A stretch of DNA of 64,000 bases from Rhodoplanes serenus (lineage in GTDB: Bacteria; Pseudomonadota; Alphaproteobacteria; Rhizobiales; Xanthobacteraceae), in assembly GCA_945893145.1 (NCBI GenBank), contig CAMDDZ010000004.1, forward strand, positions 1-64,000. Direction: 5' to 3'. Of this stretch, positions 43,589 through 53,298 are shown piece after piece. Position 1 is the stretch's first letter, and every line of letters begins with the position of its first letter. The position numbers were made by a program, and so were the translations under genes. A model generated the notes under the pieces. It searched no databases. It was not told where the DNA came from and saw nothing but the letters and a program-made list of their open reading frames with translations.

Positions 43589-46117
43589 CTACGCCGCACT
43601 GCGTTCGATGGTCTGACCGGTCGGCACCTGGCCCAACGGGAAGGTGCAGGTGACGGTGGTGCCTTCGCCGACGGCGGAATCCAGCGTCACCGTGCCGCCG
43701 TGCAGTTCGACGAACGAGCGCACGATCGAGAGGCCGAGCCCCGCGCCGCGGTGATGTGAGCCGAGCGGATGGGTCTCGAACCAATCGAACACCCGGTCCT
43801 TCATGTCCGCCGGAATGCCGGGCCCCTTGTCGGTCACCGAGAACACCAGTTCGTCGGCGCGGCGTTGCGCTGAGAGTGTCACGGCCGAGCCGGCCGGCGA
43901 GAAGCCGACCGCGTTGGCGAGGAGATTGAACAGAATCTGCCGGATGCGCCGCTCGTCGGCAACGAAGCTGCCGATTTCGGGCCCGGCGTTGATGACGAGC
44001 GAGAGGTTGTCCTTGACCAGGCGGTCGCGGACGCCTTCAGCTGCGGCGTCCATGGTCTTGCGGATATCGACCGGCCCGAGGTTGAGCGCCATCGCGCCAG
44101 CATCGATGGTAGCGAGGTCGAGGATGTCGTTGATGATGGCGAGCAGCGCATTGGTCGAGCTGGTGATGTAGCCCAGATATTCGCGCTGCTTCTCGTTCAT
44201 CGGGCCGATCGCCGGCTGGCCGAGGAAATGCGCAAAGCCGATGATGTTGGTCAGCGGCGAGCGCAGCTCGTACGAAACGTGGTGGACGAAATCCACCTTC
44301 AGCACATCGGCGGTTTCCAGCGCCTCGTTGCGTTCTCGCAAGGCGCGCTCGACATTGATGGTGTCGGTGATGTCCTGGAACGCCACCAGCGTCGCGCCGT
44401 CCGGTAGCGGCACGGTGCCGAGATTGACCACGCTGCCGTCGCGGCGCTCGATTCGCGCGGTGACCTGCTCGCGATCCTCGATCGCGGTCGCGGTGGCGCG
44501 AAGCTTCTGCCAGAGCGCGTCGTCGCCGTAGAGCGGCCGGCACCAGTCGATGACGGTTTCGATGTGCGGGCGCAGCGCCAGCGGCGGCGATTCGAGCTTC
44601 CACATGCGCGCGAAGGCTGGATTGTGTAGCCGCAGCCGGCCGTCGCTGCCGAACACCGCAATCGCTTCCGCGAGATTGTCGAGCGTCTCGCCCTGCACGC
44701 GGATCAGCGCGTCGTAGCGCCGCGCCATGTCGAGTCGCTCGGTGGTGTCCTCGAACAAGTAGGTCACGCCGCCCTGCGGGTTGGGCGTGGTGACCACACG
44801 CAGCGTGCGGCCGTCGGGCAGATGCCAGATCTGCTCCTTCGGTTCGGTGGCGCGATAGGCCTCGTGCAGCGCGCTCTTCCACTGCCGGAAGTCCTGCTCC
44901 TCGGGCAGCTTGGTGGCGACGCGGAGCTCTTCGAGCACGGCGGCATCGGTCGGATTTTGATCGAGGAAGCCGGCGTCGAGGTCCCACAGCGAGCGATAGG
45001 CGGCGTTGTAGAACGTCAGCTTCTGGTCGGCGCCAAAGGTGGCGACGCCGGTCGCAAGCTGGTCGAGCGTGCGGCGGTGGGCGTCGTTAAGGCGATTGAG
45101 CTCGGCCCGCAGAGTATCGGCCTCGGTCGCGTCGATACCGGCACCGGCACTGCCCTTGCGGGTCGGCACGTCAAGCACGTCGAAGATACGCCGCGAGCCC
45201 GCGACGATCGCAGGCACGCGGCCGGTATAAGACTTGCCGCCGGCGCGGGCGCGGCTTGCCTCCTCGCGCGCGCCGCGATCGAGCAGCTCGGCGTTGCGGG
45301 CGACCGCGTCGTTCGGATCCTTGGCCTCGACCGCGCGTGCATAGGCCGCATTGGCGAACACCAGTGCGCCCGCGATGTCACGGGCCCACACGGGCGACGG
45401 CAGCGCATCGATCAGCGTGCGCAGCGATTCCATGTCGCCGACCAGCTTGTCGTGGCGCGCGTTGAGTTCGGCCAGCTCGCGCTTAAGTCCGCTGACATCG
45501 CGCAGCCGCAGCACGGCGCGGCCGCCGATGGCGCGGCCATCGGCTTCGATGGCGCGGCCGGACAGCGTCATCAGTTGGATGCTGTAGCTTTCGCCGCGCG
45601 TGCGCAGCGCGTCGGTCGAGCGCTCCATCGCCTGCGCTTTTTCCGGCTCGAGCCAGCTGCCGAACGCCAGCACGCGCTGTGGCACCGACGACGAGGTGAC
45701 GAGACTGGTGTCACCCATGATGTGGGGCTCGTTCTCGGCGGCTGCCCAGGACACCAGGATTTGCGGCTCCGACAGCAGCAGCGCGTCACGCCGATCGGCT
45801 TCGCCCTTGAGCGTCACGATCTGATCGCGGAATGCGGATTCGGCCGCGGCAGCGTTCATCCGCGCGCGCACCAGGAGGATCGCGGCGAGCACGGCGAACA
45901 GCAAGACACCGAGCGTCAGCGCCAGCGCCGCCATTTCGTTGCGGTCGAGCGCGCTCAAGGCCTGAACGTAATCGTTGAGGAACGACAGCGGCGTGGTGTC
46001 GGCGCGCGCAGGCGCGGTCGCGCCAGCGAGGATTGCGGCGGACACGCATGCAAGGAATCCGCGTTGCAGCGGATGAGCGCGCAGTCTCCCGCCCGTCGCC
46101 CGGACCGTCTCCGGCAT
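43589..46117 (-). CDS. divL: DivL-like PAS sensor with Tyr in the histidine-kinase H-box
   Basis: 842 residues from the ATG at 46117. The N-terminus has hydrophobic segments (GFLACVSAAILAGATAPARA, later LALTLGVLLFAVLAAILLV), then several PAS domains, a coiled coil, a HisKA dimerisation domain and a HATPase domain (N-box LFNLLANAVGF, DKGPGIP, GAGLGLSIV). The phospho-acceptor position in HHVSYELRSPL is Tyr616 instead of His. This replacement and the position near tsaE-murU-addB-addA-trxA identify DivL, the cell-cycle pseudokinase that controls CckA and thereby CtrA. About 3.6 kb of other genes separates it from tsaE here. Confidence 0.85.
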   Translation of the reverse strand: MPETVRATGGRLRAHPLQRGFLACVSAAILAGATAPARADTTPLSFLNDYVQALSALDRNEMAALALTLGVLLFAVLAAILLVRARMNAAAAESAFRDQIVTLKGEADRRDALLLSEPQILVSWAAAENEPHIMGDTSLVTSSSVPQRVLAFGSWLEPEKAQAMERSTDALRTRGESYSIQLMTLSGRAIEADGRAIGGRAVLRLRDVSGLKRELAELNARHDKLVGDMESLRTLIDALPSPVWARDIAGALVFANAAYARAVEAKDPNDAVARNAELLDRGAREEASRARAGGKSYTGRVPAIVAGSRRIFDVLDVPTRKGSAGAGIDATEADTLRAELNRLNDAHRRTLDQLATGVATFGADQKLTFYNAAYRSLWDLDAGFLDQNPTDAAVLEELRVATKLPEEQDFRQWKSALHEAYRATEPKEQIWHLPDGRTLRVVTTPNPQGGVTYLFEDTTERLDMARRYDALIRVQGETLDNLAEAIAVFGSDGRLRLHNPAFARMWKLESPPLALRPHIETVIDWCRPLYGDDALWQKLRATATAIEDREQVTARIERRDGSVVNLGTVPLPDGATLVAFQDITDTINVERALRERNEALETADVLKVDFVHHVSYELRSPLTNIIGFAHFLGQPAIGPMNEKQREYLGYITSSTNALLAIINDILDLATIDAGAMALNLGPVDIRKTMDAAAEGVRDRLVKDNLSLVINAGPEIGSFVADERRIRQILFNLLANAVGFSPAGSAVTLSAQRRADELVFSVTDKGPGIPADMKDRVFDWFETHPLGSHHRGAGLGLSIVRSFVELHGGTVTLDSAVGEGTTVTCTFPLGQVPTGQTIERSAA

Positions 46118-46245
46118 ACCGATTGCCCCTGCGCGGGCAGAGTCCGCGCTACCGCCCACGAATCATTGGGACTTTAGCCTCAAGCGGAATCGGGCCGTAA
46201 GAGTCCAGACCGTGAACATGAGCGATGGGAACTTTTGTGCGCAGC

Positions 46246-46674
46246 TCAGGGCGGGACGCTGGTATCCCGAAATGGCTCGGCGCGGCGTGCCAGGTCCTCG
46301 ATGTTGATGCGACCCAGCGCCGCCGAAAATGCGCGCTCGGCTTGCTCGACCGCGGGCCGCACCACATCGTTGAGTAGCGGCGAGCCTACCAACGCAGGGT
46401 CGCCGTCCTCCTCGATGGTGCCGGCGGCGCGCAGGATGTCGTCGGCCGTGATGCGCTTTCGCTCGCGGGCAAGCTCATAGCCGCCGTGGGGCCCTCGGAT
46501 GCCTCGGAGAATGCCCTCGCGGACCAAGGCCTGCAGGACCGGCTCGAGATGGCGTGCTGGAAGCGCGTGCCGCGCCGCCAGTGCCTTCGCGGAGACAGGG
46601 CGCCCCCGGCCATGCAGTGCGACGTCGATAACGGCAGCGATCGCCAGTAGACCCTTGCGTGAGAGCAGCGCCAT
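46246..46674 (-). CDS. Rrf2 family transcriptional regulator without cysteines
   Basis: 142 residues with a winged helix-turn-helix (LLSRKGLLAIAAVIDVALHG, then SAKALAARHALPARHLEPVL and the wing IRGPHGGYELARER). Rrf2 members such as IscR, NsrR and RirA bind Fe-S clusters through three Cys. This one has no Cys at all, so it cannot carry a cluster and must sense something else or act constitutively. It lies downstream of dut, with a 53-base gap that holds a -10 box and a palindrome. Confidence 0.85.
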   Translation of the reverse strand: MALLSRKGLLAIAAVIDVALHGRGRPVSAKALAARHALPARHLEPVLQALVREGILRGIRGPHGGYELARERKRITADDILRAAGTIEEDGDPALVGSPLLNDVVRPAVEQAERAFSAALGRINIEDLARRAEPFRDTSVPP

Positions 46675-46691
46675 TCCACAGACCAGCGAAG

Positions 46692-46711
46692 ATTATACGT
46701 TATAACGGTAT
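46692..46711 (-). promoter_or_regulatory. Promoter and likely operator of the Rrf2 gene
   Basis: A consensus TATAAT -10 box (minus strand, 46692-46697) overlaps the near-palindrome ATACGTTATAACGGTAT (46695-46711; one arm has an extra C, the centre is GTTATAAC). No good -35 is seen. An operator over the -10 suits negative autoregulation by the downstream regulator. Confidence 0.5.
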
Positions 46712-46727
46712 CATATTACGGACTGCG

Positions 46728-47201
46728 TTACTTACCGTTGTCAACTATCCGTTCGCCGGTCGAACCGAACCCACCCGTCCCACGCGTTGTTTTATCGAGG
46801 CTTTTTGCCTCCGAAAGCTGTGCATGCAGGGTAGGCGCGATGACCAATTGGGCGACCCGCAAACCGCGCTCAACCGCAAATGATTCGCTTCCAAAATTAA
46901 CAAGAATTACGTGTATTTCGCCACGATAATCGGAATCGATAGTGCCGGGCGCGTTCAGCACGGTGACACCGTGGCGCGCGGCGAGGCCCGAGCGCGGGCG
47001 CACCTGGCCCTCGGTGCCGGGCGGTAGCGCGATCGCGATGCCGGTCGGGATTGACGCCCATTTGCCGGGTGAGATGACAACCGGCGCGTGCGCCGGCGCC
47101 GCTGCGATCAGATCGAGGCCGGCCGCATGTGCGCTCTGGTATTCCGGCAGGGGCAGATCAGCGCCGTGCGGGAGCCGCATGATTTTGACTTCGACGCTCA
47201 T
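46728..47201 (-). CDS. dut: dUTP diphosphatase
   Basis: 157 residues with the five trimer dUTPase motifs in order: AAGLDLIAA (motif 1), [11 protein letters not shown] (2), [14 protein letters not shown] (3), [11 protein letters not shown] (4) and the Gly-rich [10 protein letters not shown] (5). It hydrolyses dUTP to dUMP to keep uracil out of DNA. It overlaps coaBC by ATGA, the standard coupling in this order. Confidence 0.97.
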   Translation of the reverse strand: MSVEVKIMRLPHGADLPLPEYQSAHAAGLDLIAAAPAHAPVVISPGKWASIPTGIAIALPPGTEGQVRPRSGLAARHGVTVLNAPGTIDSDYRGEIHVILVNFGSESFAVERGLRVAQLVIAPTLHAQLSEAKSLDKTTRGTGGFGSTGERIVDNGK

Positions 47202-48640
47202 GGTGAATTCTCTTTTGGTGAGTTCTCTTTTGGCGCGCGCTCTTTGAGTTCGGCGGCGATGCGTTTGATCAACTCGCCCGCGACTTCGTCCTTGGTTTGC
47301 TGCGGCCAGGATTCGATGCCCGACGCGCTGACTAGATGCACCGTGTTGCGGTCGCCGCCCATCACGCCGGACTCCGCCGAGACGTCGTTGGCGAGAATCC
47401 AGTCGCAGCCCTTGCGCGCAAGTTTTGCTTTGGCGTGCTCGATGATCTTCTCGGTCTCGGCCGCGAAGCCGATCACCAGCCGCGGACGCTTGGTCTTGAG
47501 GTGCGCGACGATCGAAAGAATGTCCGGGTTCTCCACCAGCGTCAGCTCCGGCGTGCCCGTGCCGGTCTTCTTGATTTTTTCTTTGCTGTTGTGATCCGTT
47601 CGCCAGTCCGCAACCGCCGCGGCGAAAATGCCGACATCGGCCGGCAACGCTTGCTCGACAGCCGCCAGCATGTCACGCGCGGTTTCGACCTTCACCATTT
47701 TCACGCCGACCGGGTCCGGCACATTCACCGGCCCCGCAATGAGCGTCACCTCGGCGCCAGCGCTAGCGGCCGCTGCAGCGATCGCATGGCCCTGCTTGCC
47801 GGACGAGCGGTTAGCGATATAGCGCACCGGATCAATCGGCTCGTGCGTCGGCCCCGACGTGATGATCACACGCAGGCCCGCGAGCGCGCCGCCAGTGTTG
47901 GTGAGCAAGCCTTCGACGGCCGCCACGATCTCTAGCGGCTCGGCCATACGGCCGATGCCGGCTTCGTTGCGCTCAGCCATTTCGCCGGCGTTCGGCCCGA
48001 CCAGCGCGACACCATCGGCGATAAGCTGCGCGAGGTTGCGGCGCGTCGCCTTGCTCGACCACATCTGCGGGTTCATCGCTGGCGCAAGCAGGATTTTTTT
48101 GCCGGTGGCGAGCAGCACCGCAGAGGCGAGATCGCCGGCATGGCCGCCCGCGATCTTCGCCATCAGGTTGGCGGTCGCGGGCGCCACCACGATCAGGTCA
48201 GCCTCACGGGCGAGCCGGATGTGGCCGACGTCGAACTCGCTCGCCGGGTCGAACAAGTCGGTGAACACGCGCTCGCCGCTCAATGCGCCGGCCGACAGGG
48301 GCGTGAGGAATTGCTGCGCGGCTTGCGTCATCACCACGCGCACCGCGATGCCGCGTTCGCGCAACCGGCGGATCAAGTCGAGCGATTTGTAAGCCGCGAT
48401 GCCGCCGCCGATGATGAGCAACACGCGGCGCGCCGCGGCGCGTGGGGCCGGCTCGCGTGTTGCCGCGTCTCGCGTTGTCTCGTTTGGTGCAGCCGGAGCC
48501 CCGAATTCATCCGCGCTTGCAGCCGCACTGCGCAGAATGTTGCGCACCTCGTCCTCGACCGAGCGGCCGTGCTTGGCGGCGCGCAGCCGCAGCCGCTTTT
48601 TCAGTGCCTCGTCGAGTTGCCGCACCGTCAGGCTGGCCAT
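47198..48640 (-). CDS. coaBC: CoaBC with N-terminal ribbon-helix-helix domain
   Basis: 480 residues from the ATG at 48640 (AAGG six bases upstream). Residues 1-40 ([20 protein letters not shown], then [15 protein letters not shown]) match FitA/Arc-type antitoxin ribbon-helix-helix domains. After a linker (41-71) comes CoaC (flavin decarboxylase; [23 protein letters not shown] and the catalytic His in DVGHIRL), then CoaB ([16 protein letters not shown]). The enzyme makes 4'-phosphopantetheine from phosphopantothenate and cysteine, a step of coenzyme A synthesis. Three TGCAATCA half-sites lie just upstream, so the extra domain may repress the gene. It overlaps dut. Confidence 0.92.
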   Translation of the reverse strand: MASLTVRQLDEALKKRLRLRAAKHGRSVEDEVRNILRSAAASADEFGAPAAPNETTRDAATREPAPRAAARRVLLIIGGGIAAYKSLDLIRRLRERGIAVRVVMTQAAQQFLTPLSAGALSGERVFTDLFDPASEFDVGHIRLAREADLIVVAPATANLMAKIAGGHAGDLASAVLLATGKKILLAPAMNPQMWSSKATRRNLAQLIADGVALVGPNAGEMAERNEAGIGRMAEPLEIVAAVEGLLTNTGGALAGLRVIITSGPTHEPIDPVRYIANRSSGKQGHAIAAAAASAGAEVTLIAGPVNVPDPVGVKMVKVETARDMLAAVEQALPADVGIFAAAVADWRTDHNSKEKIKKTGTGTPELTLVENPDILSIVAHLKTKRPRLVIGFAAETEKIIEHAKAKLARKGCDWILANDVSAESGVMGGDRNTVHLVSASGIESWPQQTKDEVAGELIKRIAAELKERAPKENSPKENSP

Positions 48641-48652
48641 GCCGAACCTTAG

Positions 48653-48686
48653 CATATGATTGCAATGCAATCAATGCAATCATATG
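48653..48686. promoter_or_regulatory. Three TGCAATCA half-sites, likely coaBC operator
   Basis: CATATGATTGCA (48653-48664) and TGCAATCATATG (48675-48686) are perfect inverted arms. Inside, TGATTGCA, TGCAATCA (48666-48673) and TGCAATCA (48675-48682) give three half-sites, 9 bases apart. A TATGAT -10-like box on the minus strand lies within. Ribbon-helix-helix proteins bind such repeats, and the domain fused to CoaBC begins 13 bases away. Confidence 0.7.
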
Positions 48687-48783
48687 GCGAATACTCAGCG
48701 CCAGCCTGACGCGGCAAAGGGCGAGCCGCGCGACCGCCATGCTAGGTTCTCATCAAAATAAGCAATGCCTGGGGAGGCTCACA

Positions 48784-51700
48784 ATGTCGGGCGGTAACTT
48801 TGCCTCATCGTCCGGTCGCCGGCGACTGGTGGGCTTGGCAATCGCCGTCATGCTTGCCGCTGCATCTGCTGTGATCGCAGGCGTGACTGACGCGAGTGCC
48901 GCCATGAGCCTCGACCAGGCCACCGCGCAATGCCGCGCGCAGTTCGCGCCGCCGGTGCGTGCCTGCGTGCGGGCGAAGATGATTGCGGCCGGCGATCGCA
49001 GCCCCGACAAGTACATTCCAGGTTGCAGGGCTACGGTGGCGGCGCAGTTCAGGGCCTGCATCGCCAAGCTGGCCGGTGTGGCCGCGCCACAAGACACAGC
49101 CGCCGAACAGGCTGCGCCTGCGGCCGATGCCTCGAAGCTCGTCGCCGCCGCGCTGTCCAAGCCGCAGACCGTTCCGCCGCGCACCATCTCCGACATCACC
49201 GCCATCCTGGATCAGGAGAAACCCGATCCGGTACGGCTCGCGAAGATGCGTTCGGCGTCGGACGCCGAGCCGCCGGCCAACGCCGATCCAGTGGCGCTGG
49301 CGAATTTCTACTTCGGCCGCGCTCGCGCCCGCGCCGACCTCGGCCGGTCGCGCGACGCGATCGCCGACGCGACGCGCGCCATCGAGCTTGCGACCGGAAA
49401 AGCGGACCAGATCGTCGTCAACACCTATCGCCAGACGCTCGCCGCGCAGCTCATCGTGACAGGCGAGACCAAGCTGGCGCTGGGCGAATATCTCAAGATC
49501 GCCGCCGACGGCGAGCGCTCGCAGAACAAGGGCTTCCTGTTCGTCGTCTATCGTCAGGTCGTGATCATTTCGCTGCTGCTGGGCGATTTCGATCGGGCAC
49601 AGGCCTATGTCCAGAAGACCCTGGCGCTGTGGCAGACGGCGCGCGCTATGGCGGGCTTCGCGTCGCATGGCGGCACCTGGGAGGCAAGCGTCGAGGACGT
49701 GCAGGGACGGCTGGCGGAAGCGCGCGGCCAGATCGACGAGGCGCTGCGGCGCTATCAGCGCGCCGAACAATTGCGGCGCTCCAACATCGAGAAATCGGCG
49801 ACCGCGGTTGTCCCTGTCCCCCGCAGTCTTCTGGAGTCGGCCGCCGATGACCTGCTGCTGACGGTGGCCCGGGTGAAATCGCGGCTCGGCCGGCTCGCCG
49901 AAGCCGAGACCGATGCGCGCCGCGCGCTGCTCAACCGCTTGAAGGCGACTGGAAAATACAATCCGCAGGCGACCAACGCGATCGCGGCGTTGGGCCGGCA
50001 GTTGATCGAGCAGGGGCGCTACGACGAGGCGACGCGGCTCATCAGCGCCAGCATCGCGGTTTATGGCGAGATCGGTGTGGCCGAGGATTCGCAAGTGTGG
50101 GTCCGCACATTGCACAGCCTCGCCACCGTGCAGGCGCTGCAGTCCGATTGGACCGGGGCGGGCGGTAGCTTTGCGGCGATCGACCGCGCGACGAAGGATT
50201 GGGAGTCTCAGCGCCGCACCGCGCTGCTCGATACGCATGCGCTGGTCGAAACGCTCTACCACACGCAAAAGGTGGATGCCGGTCTCGCGGTTGCGAGCCG
50301 GCTATTCGAAAGCAACCGTGCGCGTCTCGGCGAGCAGCATCCGGACACTGTGCTGGCGCGCGCCCACTATGCGGCCGGGCTGGCGCAGGCCGGGCGCGAC
50401 ACCGACGCCCTCAAGGAGTTTGCGGCCGCCGTACCGCTATTGACCGCCACAGCGTTCAACACCGACAGCGATGACGTGATCAACGCCGCCGCCCGCACGC
50501 GCTACATCCAGGTCGTTGTCGAGAGCTACATCGGTTTGCTCGCGCGCACCAATCCGTCCGCCGAGACCGCCGGCGAGACGTTCCGCCTAGCCGACACGGT
50601 GCGCGGCCGCGCCGTCCAGAAAGCGCTGACGGCATCCGGCGCGCGCATGAACACCAGCGACATGGCGCTCGCCGCGGCCGTGCGCCAGGAGCAGGATCTT
50701 CGCCAGCAGATCGGCGCGCAGCTCGGCCAGCTGAACCGGCTGCTGGCGCTACCGGCCTCCGAGCGTGATGCTGTCGGCGTTGCCGGCATGCAGAAGCAGA
50801 TCGAGACGATGCGGACCCAGCACGCCCAGGTGCGCGCCGATCTCGACAAGCGTTTTCCGGACTACGCCGACCTCATCGATCCCAAGCCGCCGACGGCGGC
50901 GCAAATCAAAGACATTCTGCGGCCGGGCGAGGCGCTGCTGTCGTTCTACTTCGGCCGCGACGGCAGCTTCGTCTGGGCAATTTCAAAGGACGGCCCGATC
51001 GAATTTGCGCGTATCGGCGAGGATGCCGCCGCCATCGAGGCCAAGATAGCCAAGCTGCGTGAGGCGCTCGAGCCTCAGGCCGCGATGGTGTCGGACATCC
51101 CACGCTTCGACCTTGCGTCGTCGCACGAGCTCTACAAGACGCTGCTCGAACCGGTGAAAGGCGGCTGGCAGAACGCCAAGAGCCTGATTGTCGTGACCAA
51201 CGGTGCGCTGGGCTTGCTGCCGCTCGGTCTTCTCACCGTCGCACCGCATGACCTCGCGAACGACGGCCCAATGTTCGCCGGATACCGCGCGGCGCCGTGG
51301 CTCGCCCGCAGCCACGCAGTCGCTATGGTGCCCTCGGCGTCCGCGCTGCGCACGCTGCGCCGCCTGCCGCCCGGTTCCGACAAGCGCGAGAAGCTGATCG
51401 CATTCGGCGATCCGTATTTCAGCCCGCAGCAGGCCGTCGAAGCCGCCAAGCCGCCGGTGCAACTCGCAGCGGCGGCGCAGACGCGCGGCATTCCGCTGGC
51501 GCGCCGCTCGGCGCCCGACGTTACTGGCGTCGACAGCGCCAGTCTCGCTTTGCTGCCGCGTCTGCCGGATACCGCCGACGAACTGAAGTCGATTGCTCTT
51601 GCGTTGCAAGCCGATCCAGCCAAGGCGTTGCATCTCGGCAAGAGAGCCAACGAACAGGTGGTGAAGACCACCAACCTGTCCGGCTTTAAGGTCGTGGTGT

Positions 51701-52182
51701 TTGCGACGCACGGCCTGGTGTCCGGCGAGATCGATGGCTTGACTGAGCCAGCGCTCGCACTGTCCGCGCCGAGCGTTGCGGGCGTCGATGGCGATGGCCT
51801 GTTGACGATGAGCGAAATCCTGTCGCTCAAGCTGGACGCCGATTGGGTGGTGCTCTCCGCGTGTAACACTGGCGCGGCGGCTGGTGTGGGGGCGGAAGCC
51901 GCGTCGGGCCTTGGCCGCGCATTCTTCTATGCCGGCACGCGCGCCATCCTGGTGACCAATTGGTCGGTGCATTCGCAGTCGGCGCGGGAGCTGGTGACCG
52001 ATCTGTTCCGCCGCCAGGCCGCCGATGCGAAGCTGTCGCGGGCCGAAGCGTTACAACAAGCGATGCTGGCATTGCTCGACGGCAAGGGCTTCACCGATGA
52101 TAAGAGCGAAACCGTCTTCGCCTATGCGCATCCGCTGTTTTGGGCGCCCTACAGCATCATCGGCGACGGCGGAACGAACTGA
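48784..52182 (+). CDS. Secreted TPR-CHAT protein
   Basis: 1132 residues, with the ATG at 48784 after GGGGAGG. A signal peptide (VGLAIAVMLAAASAVIAGVT, cleavage near residue 40) is followed by a short four-Cys segment (about 48-95), then TPR-like helical repeats (about 150-650) and a C-terminal CHAT domain (about 730-1130). The catalytic dyad of this caspase-like protease is complete: His976 in VFATHGLVSGEIDGL and Cys1027 in VVLSACNTGAAAG. CHAT proteases such as separase-like or TPR-CHAT act on partner proteins, often in cell death. A signal peptide on a CHAT protein suggests periplasmic action, and the substrate is unknown. Confidence 0.75.
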   Translation: MSGGNFASSSGRRRLVGLAIAVMLAAASAVIAGVTDASAAMSLDQATAQCRAQFAPPVRACVRAKMIAAGDRSPDKYIPGCRATVAAQFRACIAKLAGVAAPQDTAAEQAAPAADASKLVAAALSKPQTVPPRTISDITAILDQEKPDPVRLAKMRSASDAEPPANADPVALANFYFGRARARADLGRSRDAIADATRAIELATGKADQIVVNTYRQTLAAQLIVTGETKLALGEYLKIAADGERSQNKGFLFVVYRQVVIISLLLGDFDRAQAYVQKTLALWQTARAMAGFASHGGTWEASVEDVQGRLAEARGQIDEALRRYQRAEQLRRSNIEKSATAVVPVPRSLLESAADDLLLTVARVKSRLGRLAEAETDARRALLNRLKATGKYNPQATNAIAALGRQLIEQGRYDEATRLISASIAVYGEIGVAEDSQVWVRTLHSLATVQALQSDWTGAGGSFAAIDRATKDWESQRRTALLDTHALVETLYHTQKVDAGLAVASRLFESNRARLGEQHPDTVLARAHYAAGLAQAGRDTDALKEFAAAVPLLTATAFNTDSDDVINAAARTRYIQVVVESYIGLLARTNPSAETAGETFRLADTVRGRAVQKALTASGARMNTSDMALAAAVRQEQDLRQQIGAQLGQLNRLLALPASERDAVGVAGMQKQIETMRTQHAQVRADLDKRFPDYADLIDPKPPTAAQIKDILRPGEALLSFYFGRDGSFVWAISKDGPIEFARIGEDAAAIEAKIAKLREALEPQAAMVSDIPRFDLASSHELYKTLLEPVKGGWQNAKSLIVVTNGALGLLPLGLLTVAPHDLANDGPMFAGYRAAPWLARSHAVAMVPSASALRTLRRLPPGSDKREKLIAFGDPYFSPQQAVEAAKPPVQLAAAAQTRGIPLARRSAPDVTGVDSASLALLPRLPDTADELKSIALALQADPAKALHLGKRANEQVVKTTNLSGFKVVVFATHGLVSGEIDGLTEPALALSAPSVAGVDGDGLLTMSEILSLKLDADWVVLSACNTGAAAGVGAEAASGLGRAFFYAGTRAILVTNWSVHSQSARELVTDLFRRQAADAKLSRAEALQQAMLALLDGKGFTDDKSETVFAYAHPLFWAPYSIIGDGGTN

Positions 52183-52207
52183 ACGGAATCGATACGGGAG
52201 AGTAGGA

Positions 52208-53269
52208 ATGGGTAAGAAAATAGCCTTCGTCGGGGCCGGCGCGGTCGGCGGATATGCCGGCGCTCACATGGTGCAGGCCGGCGAAGACGTGACGTTCATC
52301 GATCCGTGGCCGGCGCACGTCGAGCACATGCGAAAGCACGGCCTGCGTGTGACGCACGCCATGACGGAACCGGAGTTCACCGTGCCGGTGCGCGCGCTGC
52401 ATGTGACGGATGCGCAGCAGCTCGCCAAGGAGAAGCCGGTCGATATCGCCTTCGTGTGCATGAAATCTTACGACACGGCGTGGGCCGCGATGCTGATCCG
52501 GCAATATCTCGCGCCGGATGGCTATGTGGTCTCGCTGCAGAATTGCATGAACGAGGAAACCATCGCCGGCGTTGTCGGCTGGGGCAAGACGCTGGGCTGC
52601 ATCGCCAGCAGCATCACGGTGAACCTGCCGGAGCCCGGCCTGGTCCATCGCGGCGCCGCCAAGCACCGTGCCGCGCACACCGTGTTCCGCGCCGGCGAGG
52701 TGCACGGCCGCATCACGCCACGCGCCGAGGAGGTCTGCCGTCTCGTCGCCTATGCCGACAGCGCCAAGGTGACCAACAATCTTTGGGGGGAGCGCTGGTC
52801 GAAGCTGGTCGCCAACGCCATGCAAAACGGGCTCTCGGCTTGCACGGGCCTCGGCGGCGGCGACATGCTGAAGAATGACCCGATCCGCCGCTTCTCGACC
52901 CGGCTCGGCAGCGAAGCGATCCGCGTCGGACAGGCGCTCGGCTATCAGCTGGAAGAGGTCCTCCACCTGCCGCCGGAAACCATCGCGCGGGCAGGCGAGG
53001 GCGACGAGGCGGCGATGAAGGCCTGCGATGAGCAGCGTTTCAAGGACTCGGGCCGCACCGCCGCCGGGCAGAAGCCCTCGATGGGCCAGGATATGCAGAA
53101 GGGCCGGCGCACCGAGATCGAGTTCCTCAACGGCCTGATCGCCCGCGAGGGCGAGCGGATCGGCGTTCCGGCTCGCGCCAATGCGATGCTGACCGACATC
53201 GTGAAGCGCGTCGAGCGCGGCGAACTCAAGCAAGACCCGAAGCACATCACCGAGCTGCGGCTGAACTGA
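52208..53269 (+). CDS. Ketopantoate reductase family protein (PanE/ApbA)
   Basis: 353 residues from an ATG with AGTAGGA upstream. The N-terminal Rossmann motif is [20 protein letters not shown], and the family Lys motif is [19 protein letters not shown]. It probably reduces a 2-keto acid with NADPH. True PanE makes pantoate for CoA; this protein is longer and lies in a metabolic insertion, so the substrate may differ. The GMC oxidoreductase gene follows 29 bases later and may be co-transcribed. Confidence 0.8.
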   Translation: MGKKIAFVGAGAVGGYAGAHMVQAGEDVTFIDPWPAHVEHMRKHGLRVTHAMTEPEFTVPVRALHVTDAQQLAKEKPVDIAFVCMKSYDTAWAAMLIRQYLAPDGYVVSLQNCMNEETIAGVVGWGKTLGCIASSITVNLPEPGLVHRGAAKHRAAHTVFRAGEVHGRITPRAEEVCRLVAYADSAKVTNNLWGERWSKLVANAMQNGLSACTGLGGGDMLKNDPIRRFSTRLGSEAIRVGQALGYQLEEVLHLPPETIARAGEGDEAAMKACDEQRFKDSGRTAAGQKPSMGQDMQKGRRTEIEFLNGLIAREGERIGVPARANAMLTDIVKRVERGELKQDPKHITELRLN

Positions 53270-53298
53270 AACGTTTTGCGTTGGGTGTGGTGAGAGTG

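Noticed and set aside
44822-46177. 451-residue open frame on the plus strand
   Set aside because: It is antisense to divL and has composition typical of a shadow frame.
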